Shown in pieces: positions 17,196-23,751 of a stretch of 64,000 nucleotides of DNA; the stretch's first letter is position 1, and each line of letters begins with the position of its first letter. This DNA is from Bacteroidetes bacterium UBA2475 (lineage in GTDB: Bacteria; Bacteroidota; Bacteroidia; B-17B0; Aurantibacillaceae). Location: NCBI GenBank assembly GCA_002342065.1, contig DDPF01000004.1, forward strand, positions 62,001 to 126,000. Reading direction: 5' to 3'. Under the pieces are notes generated by a model. It worked only from the letters and a program-made list of their open reading frames with translations, was not told the origin of the DNA and searched no databases. The position numbers were made by a program, and so were the translations under genes.

Positions 17196-17644
17196 AAAAA
17201 TTACATTACGAAATTACCATCAACGCCAACCGCGAAAAAGTTTGGCAAGCAGTTACAGGAAGTAAAACCTACACAGAATGTACCGCCCCTTTTAATCCGG
17301 GCTCTTACTATGAAGGCGGCTGGAACCAGAGCGATAAAATTCGCTTTATAGGCGCCGACGCCGAAGGACAAATTGGCGGCATGCTTTCCCAAATAGAAAA
17401 AAGTGAGCATCCTTCTTATATCTCCATTAAACATTATGGCCAAATTGTAAAAGGCAAAGAAGATACTACCAGCGAAGAAGTAAAAAAATGGGCACCTTCT
17501 TACGAGAACTATACTTTTGAAAAGATAAACGACAACAGCACGCGCTTCATCACAGAGCTTGATAGCGCCGATGAATGGGCTACTATGATGGAAGAGATGT
17601 GGCCAAAGGCTCTTAATAAATTAAAAGAGGTTGCAGAAAGATAA
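17192..17644 (+). CDS. SRPBCC domain protein (AHSA1/START-like)
   Basis: A 150-residue protein that is one single SRPBCC fold: KLHYEITINANREKVWQAVT at the start is the typical first strand and helix, YEGGWNQSDKIRFIG the central strands, and WPKALNKLKEVAER the long C-terminal helix. Such proteins bind hydrophobic ligands in a central cavity; many Bacteroidota members have no known ligand. ATG 17192 overlaps the TGA of the short frame before it. No export signal, so cytoplasmic. Nothing in the neighbourhood fixes its role. Confidence 0.9.
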   Translation: MKKLHYEITINANREKVWQAVTGSKTYTECTAPFNPGSYYEGGWNQSDKIRFIGADAEGQIGGMLSQIEKSEHPSYISIKHYGQIVKGKEDTTSEEVKKWAPSYENYTFEKINDNSTRFITELDSADEWATMMEEMWPKALNKLKEVAER

Positions 17645-17838
17645 ATAATCTGTTCTTGCATTTATTTTTTTTCTTTAATGAAAAAACCGTGCACCTTCTA
17701 AGATAATTTTTTAAATTTTTTCTGTCACTTTTGGCGCAGGATTTTGCGACCAAGCAAAATGGGGTTCACAAAGTGCATATTTAGGCCAGCTTGTGCTATG
17801 AAAGTATAAAAAATTTTAACTTTTCATTATGTTTCTTT

Positions 17839-18513
17839 TGTCACTTTTGTAGCGCAAAAGTAACCAAAACGCATGGCAAAACGGTCTTTCTTCCCACTCT
17901 TGATTTTTTTTGAAAGGCTAATAAAGTAAAAAATTCTGTTCCTCGTATTAATTTGGGAAGAACAGAATTTTAAACGACAAGCGCCTTTATTGCCTTTCTA
18001 CAAAAAAATCAATTCACCCTGCCGCACGCCAAGCGTTTTGCCCGGCCCACGCGCCGAAAACTCAAACACCTAACCGCAGAATTATTTTACGTAGATCTGT
18101 CCGCGTAAGCACACACAGGTTGTCCGGCCTCAAAGAAATTGTGATAGATTTGTGTTTTAATTTTCGTGACAGATTTTAAATGCATAAATAGTTTTAAGTA
18201 TTTGAGCAGCATTGATGCATTTAAAATCCTATGAGCCCGCGCTGTTTGAGCCACTCGCACAGCATTTCTCTAATGTGGCGAGTTTGCGGGCGACCGCTTA
18301 AAATTAAAACTACAAATCGAGGAATTTGTTTGTGAGCCTTGATTTTTTGGTTGCCAACACACCATCTCGCTCAATGCTTCGCATTGCCGTCATCAAGCAA
18401 AAAGTGAGGGCAAGAATAAGGTTCAGAAATTATTTATGCCTTGATTTTTTGGTTGCTCCCGCACCATCTCGCTCAACGCTTCGCGTTGCCGTCATCAAGC
18501 AAAAAAGTGAGGA
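17839..18513. repeat. Long non-coding inverted-repeat element, copy 2
   Basis: Part of a 1-kb gap (17645-18653) without a credible gene. The left end has GTCACTTTTG, GCGCAAAAGTAACCAAAACG; the right side has GAGCCTTGATTTTTTGGTT as in copy 1. The interior shares with copy 1 the blocks CTCAAACA, CCGCAGAATTA, CGCGTAAGCA and GGCCTCAAAGAAATT, and the hairpin at 18235-18291, where GCCAC/GTGGC replaces the GCCCC/GGGGC of copy 1. Two tail units follow, with hairpins CAATGC-ttc-GCATTG (18372-18386) and CAACGC-ttc-GCGTTG (18474-18488). The rest of the gap (17645-17838, 18514-18653) holds a related partial end near 17726 and an AT-rich promoter region. Confidence 0.75.
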
Positions 18514-18653
18514 CAACAGTAAAGTTCAGGGGTTTCTTCTTTAGTTTAGACGAAAGTTAAAGACGAAAAAATCGAATGAAACATATTAAAAAAATTGTTT
18601 AACTTTAATTTAGTAAGAACAATATGTTTTTGCGATATCACGCAAAATAAATA

Positions 18654-19280
18654 ATGGACAAAAACCAAACTGCTGTAAGCATCTTTAATAAAAACGCAAA
18701 TTTATACCAGGACAAATTTATGGACGTAAATTTGTATGGGAAATCTTTTGATCTGTTTTGCAGTACATTAAAAAAAGATGCAGAAATTTTAGAACTCGCT
18801 TGCGGTCCCGGTAACATAACAAAGTATTTATTGAATAAAAGGCCTGACTTTAAAATTTTAGGTACTGATCTTGCACCCAACATGGTGGCGTTGGCAAAAA
18901 TAAATAATCCAACAGCTGAATTTGAACTAATGGATTGCAGGGAAATTTTTAAGCTCGAAAAAAAGTACGACGCCGTGATTTGCGGTTTTTGTTTGCCCTA
19001 TCTCTCAAAAGAAGAAGCTTTGAAATTAATTGCAGACGCTTCGCAACTATTAAAGACCGGTGGTATTATTTATATTAGCACAATGGAAGATGATTATACT
19101 AAGTCTGCTTTTAAAAAAGGAAGTACCGGAGAAGAGATCTTTATGCATTATCACCAGGCCGATTATTTAACGCAGGCTTTGAAGGAAAATAAATTTATGG
19201 TCATAGATCTTAAGCGACAAGATTATCCTGAAAAAGACGGTACCAAAACAACTGACTTAATTTTGATAGCCGAAAAATGA
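18654..19280 (+). CDS. Class I SAM-dependent methyltransferase
   Basis: A 208-residue protein. Motif I is ILELACGPGNITKYLL (near residue 45), followed by the acidic residue in LGTDLAPNMVALAK that binds the ribose of S-adenosylmethionine, then FELMDCREI and DAVICGFCLPYLSKEEA (motifs II and post-II). The type resembles the Methyltransf_25/UbiE-like group acting on small molecules. Substrate unknown. Its stop overlaps the start of the acetyltransferase gene (ATGA), so they form an operon. A small inverted repeat, TTTTGCG-N6-CGCAAAA (18628-18647), lies just before the ATG. Confidence 0.9.
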   Translation: MDKNQTAVSIFNKNANLYQDKFMDVNLYGKSFDLFCSTLKKDAEILELACGPGNITKYLLNKRPDFKILGTDLAPNMVALAKINNPTAEFELMDCREIFKLEKKYDAVICGFCLPYLSKEEALKLIADASQLLKTGGIIYISTMEDDYTKSAFKKGSTGEEIFMHYHQADYLTQALKENKFMVIDLKRQDYPEKDGTKTTDLILIAEK

Positions 19281-19747
19281 AAATAGATTACATAATTGCA
19301 AGTTTAAACACAGAGTTTGAAGATGGAAGAAAATTGTTCCAGCATTATGCTAATTCGTTAAAGGTAGATCTTGCTTTCCAGGATTTTACAAAAGAGTTAA
19401 AGATGATAGATATGCAATACAACAAACCCAGTGGTGCTTTGTTGTTGGCATACAATGGCCCAAACGCAATTGGTTGCGCCGCTATACGCGAATCGGATAA
19501 AGATACCGCCGAACTAAAACGCATGTTTGTATTACCTGAATTTCGTAAACAGAACATCGGAAAAACATTACTGACAATGATCGTAGATCATGCAAAAAAA
19601 TTACAGTATGTAAAAATAAGATTAGACACTTTACCAGACATGTTAACGGCGCAGGAACTTTACAAAGCAAACGGCTTTTACGAAATTCCTTCTTATCGTT
19701 ATAACCCCATAAGAGGAACCGTGTACATGGAAAAGAAATTAGTTTAA
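19277..19747 (+). CDS. GNAT family N-acetyltransferase
   Basis: A 156-residue single-domain GNAT protein. The central strand and acetyl-CoA loop are visible in AELKRMFVLPEFRKQNIGKT, where the Q/RxxGxG/A-like P-loop is RKQNIGKTL, and the C-terminal part LYKANGFYEIPSYRYNPI is the usual product-side strand. ATG 19277 overlaps the methyltransferase stop by four bases. Small-molecule or protein acetylation is expected; the acceptor is unknown. It ends three bases before the stop of the convergent response-regulator gene, with no obvious terminator between. Confidence 0.92.
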   Translation: MKIDYIIASLNTEFEDGRKLFQHYANSLKVDLAFQDFTKELKMIDMQYNKPSGALLLAYNGPNAIGCAAIRESDKDTAELKRMFVLPEFRKQNIGKTLLTMIVDHAKKLQYVKIRLDTLPDMLTAQELYKANGFYEIPSYRYNPIRGTVYMEKKLV

Positions 19748-19750
19748 GCC

Positions 19751-20440
19751 CTACCCTATTACCTTTTTATTGATACGATACCCTTTACCTTTTTGAGATT
19801 GAATGATACGCTTGCCAAAGAACTGGCGAATGTTATAAATGTGCACATCGATAGTGCGTTTTTTTGCAACCTCTTCGTCTAGCCAAATTAAGCCGGCAAT
19901 TTCGGTCTTGCTAAAAAATTTATCGGGGGTATTATATAATAATTCAAACACTTTAAATTCTTTACGCGGTAATTGTATGGGCACACCTTTATTAAAAATT
20001 AAAAATTTCTCGTCATCCAATATTACTTCTTTGGTTACGCCGTTTTGAACTTTTATTCTGCGTTTTAATAAATTCTTTAAGAACAAGATCATCACTCCCG
20101 GTTTTGTATGAAAATTTATGAAAGAATCTGCACCTGATGCAAAAGCAATTTCCTGCGCAAAATCATCTTGTTTTTCAGAATAAATTATGACGAAGGGCTT
20201 TGAACTAAAATTTCGTTGTTTTACCTCTTTCGTAATTAAAACTGCATCGTTTGGCGAAAGATCTAAATTCAAAAAAATAATATCACAGTCGTTCTTTTCA
20301 AGGGTCTCAAAAAATTCATTCTCCTGGTTACAAATAAAAACGTTGGTATAAGTATTCTTAATAAGATCTATCGTCTTAAAGATCTTATTGATAGAATTAT
20401 CAAAAAATACTATAGAATAATTATTAGAGTTCATAACCAA
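19751..20440 (-). CDS. OmpR-type regulator with degenerate receiver domain
   Basis: A 229-residue protein with a receiver-like N-terminal half and a winged-helix C-terminal half (IQLPRKEFKVFELLYNTP ... RTIDVHIYNIRQFFGKRII ... GKGYRIN). At the phosphoacceptor position the sequence is DIIFLNLDLS, with asparagine 58 where aspartate is expected, and the usual acidic pair is DN rather than DD/DE. The lysine of the switch region survives (HTKPG). It may therefore work without phosphorylation. It follows the SpoIIE phosphatase gene by 57 bases on the same strand, so they are likely cotranscribed. Confidence 0.85.
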   Translation of the reverse strand: MVMNSNNYSIVFFDNSINKIFKTIDLIKNTYTNVFICNQENEFFETLEKNDCDIIFLNLDLSPNDAVLITKEVKQRNFSSKPFVIIYSEKQDDFAQEIAFASGADSFINFHTKPGVMILFLKNLLKRRIKVQNGVTKEVILDDEKFLIFNKGVPIQLPRKEFKVFELLYNTPDKFFSKTEIAGLIWLDEEVAKKRTIDVHIYNIRQFFGKRIIQSQKGKGYRINKKVIG

Positions 20441-20497
20441 GAACGTAAAGTTTGGTTATTAAGTTTAACTCTAAGCCAAGCAAAAGTTAATTTAATA

Positions 20498-21343
20498 TTA
20501 AATAAATTCAATGCCCAATAAACAAATATCGTCGGTCTGTTCATTTATTCCTTTCCAGAGTTGAAAGTGGCTTTCTACCTCTGAAAATTGACTACCCATA
20601 GACAAATTGGTAATAGAATTTAAGTAGTTCTTAAAGTTGCGGCTACCCAGTTTTTTAGAATGGGTTCCGCCAAACTGGTCCTGGAAACCATCGCTATACA
20701 AATACACCTTGCTGGCTTCTTTAAGCTTACAATATTGGGTGGTAAACTGGCGGTCGGTTTCTATTTGCCAGCCACCAATAGGGAAACTGTTACCACAAAG
20801 GTTAATGGGTTCAGCATCCTTTCCGGTAATTAAAATATTTGAGTTGGCCCCTGCAAACTGAAAATCGCGTGTAACAGGATTAAAAGCTATGAGCGAAATT
20901 TCCATCCAATCGTTATTCAAATTGGCATCATCTTCGTGTCGTTTAAATGTTTCTATCCACTTTTTATCTATCTCTTTTAAGATCTCGCCCAGGTCGGAAT
21001 ACTTTTTTGAGTATATAATATAATTTAAAAATCCAATAGCTAAGGTAGATAACATTGCCCCGCTAACACCATGGCCGGTGCAATCGCCCACAGCGTAATA
21101 ACTCCAGCCATCTTTTTTACCCAACCAAAAAAAATCGCCGCCTATTATTTGTAAAGGATTATAAAAAACAAAATAAGGATGGCCGTTCTTTTTAAAGTGT
21201 CTTTCCTGCGGCATCATACCCTGCTGTACGGATGAAGCGTAATAAAGTCCATCAATAAGATCTTTGTTCTTTCTTTCGAGTACCTGGTATGCTTTCGAAA
21301 TTTCGTGAGAAGGATTTTCGTGTATAAATAGTTCTGTTGTCAT
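20498..21343 (-). CDS. Soluble SpoIIE-type PP2C phosphatase
   Basis: A 281-residue protein without signal peptide or transmembrane segment. A short N-terminal helix (KNKDLIDGLYYASSVQQGMM) resembles the linker helix of the TPR array proteins. The catalytic domain has the metal ligands in IGGDFFWLG, VGDCTGHGVSGAMLSTLAIG, the YSDGFQDQFGG motif and the terminal NEQTDDICLLGIEF. SpoIIE phosphatases remove phosphate from serine or threonine of anti-sigma-factor antagonists or SiaC-like proteins. It is followed by the degenerate regulator. The 5' leader (21344-21502) includes a GC-rich structured segment. Confidence 0.9.
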   Translation of the reverse strand: MTTELFIHENPSHEISKAYQVLERKNKDLIDGLYYASSVQQGMMPQERHFKKNGHPYFVFYNPLQIIGGDFFWLGKKDGWSYYAVGDCTGHGVSGAMLSTLAIGFLNYIIYSKKYSDLGEILKEIDKKWIETFKRHEDDANLNNDWMEISLIAFNPVTRDFQFAGANSNILITGKDAEPINLCGNSFPIGGWQIETDRQFTTQYCKLKEASKVYLYSDGFQDQFGGTHSKKLGSRNFKNYLNSITNLSMGSQFSEVESHFQLWKGINEQTDDICLLGIEFI

Positions 21344-21502
21344 TCAAGGACAAAGGAACAGAACAGTAATAATTTTAAAGGTAATTTATAATTAACTGAA
21401 AGTTAATTTAGCCGAGGGCTAATAAATCTTAGATAAACTTATTTTTGGCAGCCATCGCAACGCGATAGACCCAGGGAGAGTAATGTGTTGAACTCAGTTG
21501 CC

Positions 21503-21895
21503 CTAGGCAGAAAATATTTTATGTGCCGAAATATTTAAAACAGCAAAGATCTTTTGGGTTTCGGTAAAGAGGCTTTTGGTATTTTCGGGATGCTTATGTT
21601 TTAATTCTTTAAAGAAGACATCCATTTTTGAGGCCCACACTTTTACGATCTTTAAATTCTTTTTAGCGATCACTGTTTTTAACTTGGTATTCTTGTCTAT
21701 TTCAACTGCAAGTTCGGTAATGATAGCTTTGATCTTTTTATCGTTAGCCGATTCTGAAAGTGCCGATCTTGTATAGATGAGTTTTAAGAGGTCAACATTT
21801 AAATGGTAATTGGCAAGTAATGCTTCAAGTATAAATCCTTTTTTAGAAGTTGTTTCAATTTTTTTTAGTTCAGTTATTACTTTTTTCTGTGTCAT
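21503..21895 (-). CDS. Hypothetical helical protein
   Basis: A 130-residue protein from the ATG at 21895 (MTQKKVITELKKIETTSKKG). A longer frame begins at 21940, but that codon lies in the terminator of the upstream gene (21904-21937), so the shorter start is preferred. The protein is rich in K, E and L and predicted almost fully helical, with no signal peptide, cysteine pairs or known motif. It could be a small helical-bundle protein. It is followed by the SpoIIE/regulator operon on the same strand, 159 bases away. No function is assigned. Confidence 0.6.
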   Translation of the reverse strand: MTQKKVITELKKIETTSKKGFILEALLANYHLNVDLLKLIYTRSALSESANDKKIKAIITELAVEIDKNTKLKTVIAKKNLKIVKVWASKMDVFFKELKHKHPENTKSLFTETQKIFAVLNISAHKIFSA

Positions 21896-21903
21896 ATATA
21901 AAT

Positions 21904-21937
21904 AAAAAACGCCCGCTAAAGATAGCAGGCGTTTTTT
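21904..21937 (-). terminator. Intrinsic terminator of the T9SS gene at 21955
   Basis: AAAAAACGCC-c-GCTA-aaga-TAGC-a-GGCGTTTTTT forms a strong hairpin with A/T tails, 17 bases after the minus-strand stop at 21955. Confidence 0.88.
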
Positions 21938-21954
21938 CATGAATAGTTTAAATA

Positions 21955-23634
21955 CTATTTGCTAACTACTAATTTAACAGTTTCTTTACCGTTATTAGAG
22001 TTTAATGTTACAAAGTAAACTCCATTGTTTAAGTTTGAAGTATTAAATGTAAATGTATTTTCGCCAATTGATAAGTTTTGGTTAACCACTGGGCTTGCAA
22101 CTAATTTACCATTAATATCATAAATGTTAACATTTAATGAAGAATTAGTAAGTGTTTCAATTACTAAAGTAGTAACATCAGCAGTTGGATTAGGATAAAC
22201 ACGTACAATTTTATCAGAGAAATTTGTTACGTTATTGATACCAACAAATGTTCCACCAAAAATTGTGTTTGTAAATGAAGCTCCTGAAGCAGCAGTTGAT
22301 GCTGTATTTAAACGGTAATCAGGGGTAGTTTCTAATGCTAAAGGAAAACCGTTAACAAAGTTAATTTGAGCTGTAGTATTTATTGTATCAATATTTCTAA
22401 CAGTAGCGTATGCTTGCATAGTAGCTAAAGGTTGTCCAAGGAAAGAATAAATAATGTCTGTAGACATAATAACATTTTGAACAATACCTGTATCAGTAGT
22501 ACTAACATAATTATCTGCTGTAGTAGCACCGTTTAGATCCCATCCTTTTTCCCATCCTGTGAAAATTGAATTATGGATATGGATTGCTGTATTACGACGA
22601 GTGAACATAGCTCTTTCAAATTTTTCTCCCGGAGGCAAAGCTACAGTACCATCTCTTTTTGGACCAATAGAAGTCATATTAGAAAATATAGTTCTTGTTA
22701 AAGGTAAACGCCCTAAACCAGGATTAAAATTATCTGATTCAAAGCAATTAGAAGCATCTGGTGCATCTGAAATATCTTTATCTCTAATAGCTAAACCAAA
22801 TTGCACACGACCTACATGACCAAAGTCAGTATCAAAATCATCATCTAATCCTCTAAAAGCAATTATCCATTTTGCATCAACTGCGCCACCAAACCACTCA
22901 AAAGAATCATCTCCACAGAAAGAAACCTGAACATGGTCGATCTTAGTTCCAGAACCAACACCACCCATTGTTAACCCATTGATTTCTGAATTTGGAGTAG
23001 CAGATAAAGCTACACCTGCAAATTCAATACGAACGTATGATAAAACACCTGAGTTATCAGCATTATTATTACCACCGTATAAAATCTCAGGAAAAGTAGT
23101 TGCAAAACCTTCAATGTAATTTGTTTTAATTGAAGAAGAAGTACATGTAGCACAAGCTGTGTTAATGATACCATTACCTAGTATAATTAAACCACCCCAA
23201 TCGCCACCAGCACGACCTGCGGCAATTGATTCATTTGATGTAAATATAATTGGCTGCGCAGCTGTACCTTGTGCCATAATTTTTGAACCTGCAGAAATAA
23301 TTAAACAACTTTTGGTTGCTTTATCTCCTCTGATAATAGTACCAGGTAAAATAGTTAAAGTTGAGTTATTTGTAACAGCAACGTTATTTACTAAATGAAC
23401 TATACCGCTTAAAGTTGTGCTTGTAGCAATATTTGCTGAAATAGTTGTTGTAGTTGCACCATAATTTACATTTTCAGGATCCCAGTTTGCCCAACCGCTT
23501 GTCCAGTCTGTAGCAGGTGTGTTATCTGTAATAGGGAAAGCGCCTTTATAAGAAGTATTTGTCCAGAATGCTGTTTGCGCAGACATTACAGAACATGCAA
23601 AAATTGCAATTGCTGATAAATAAATTTTTTTCAT
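21955..23634 (-). CDS. Secreted protein with T9SS type A sorting domain, partner of a TonB receptor
   Basis: A 559-residue protein from ATG 23634 (MKKIYLSAIAIFACSVMSAQ, signal peptide). A longer frame starts at GTG 23658, but TAAATTTG on this strand (23665-23658) overlaps that codon and is a likely -7 element, so the shorter start is preferred. The body carries a stretch typical of beta-helix-like surface proteins found beside TonB receptors (STLTILPGTIIRGDKATKS, GRAGGDWGGLIILGNG). The last 85 residues are a type A sorting domain: VRVYPNPTADVTTLVIE and GVYFVTLNSNNGKETVKLVV. Three TTAAY repeats with about 11-base spacing lie 86-113 bases upstream. It follows the receptor gene by 117 bases. Confidence 0.88.
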   Translation of the reverse strand: MKKIYLSAIAIFACSVMSAQTAFWTNTSYKGAFPITDNTPATDWTSGWANWDPENVNYGATTTTISANIATSTTLSGIVHLVNNVAVTNNSTLTILPGTIIRGDKATKSCLIISAGSKIMAQGTAAQPIIFTSNESIAAGRAGGDWGGLIILGNGIINTACATCTSSSIKTNYIEGFATTFPEILYGGNNNADNSGVLSYVRIEFAGVALSATPNSEINGLTMGGVGSGTKIDHVQVSFCGDDSFEWFGGAVDAKWIIAFRGLDDDFDTDFGHVGRVQFGLAIRDKDISDAPDASNCFESDNFNPGLGRLPLTRTIFSNMTSIGPKRDGTVALPPGEKFERAMFTRRNTAIHIHNSIFTGWEKGWDLNGATTADNYVSTTDTGIVQNVIMSTDIIYSFLGQPLATMQAYATVRNIDTINTTAQINFVNGFPLALETTPDYRLNTASTAASGASFTNTIFGGTFVGINNVTNFSDKIVRVYPNPTADVTTLVIETLTNSSLNVNIYDINGKLVASPVVNQNLSIGENTFTFNTSNLNNGVYFVTLNSNNGKETVKLVVSK

Positions 23635-23657
23635 TTTTTTTGTTTTAAAAGTTTCCA

Positions 23658-23747
23658 CAAATTTATTGAGTCTTTGTGTTGTGTATCTTAAAACAACCTT
23701 ACCATTTAATTACATGGATGTTAACAAATCGTTAAGCAGGGAATTAA
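23658..23747 (-). promoter_or_regulatory. Pho-box-like repeats and -7 element before the T9SS gene
   Basis: On the minus strand, TTAAT, TTAAC and TTAAC begin at 23747, 23735 and 23724, spaced 12 and 11 bases, and TAAATTTG lies at 23665-23658. The -33 TTTG is missing at the usual place, as expected of an activator-dependent promoter. The repeats resemble PhoB/PhoP-class operators, and a PhoB-like regulator is encoded at 26811. Confidence 0.45.
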
Positions 23748-23751
23748 CATT

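Noticed and set aside
18326..18544. 72-residue frame inside the second non-coding element
   Set aside because: The frame is a consequence of the tandem tail repeats; its two halves are the same repeat translated twice.
21896..21940. Extended N-terminus of the 21503 gene
   Set aside because: The start codon would lie at the edge of the terminator of the upstream gene, and the added residues are the translation of its stem.
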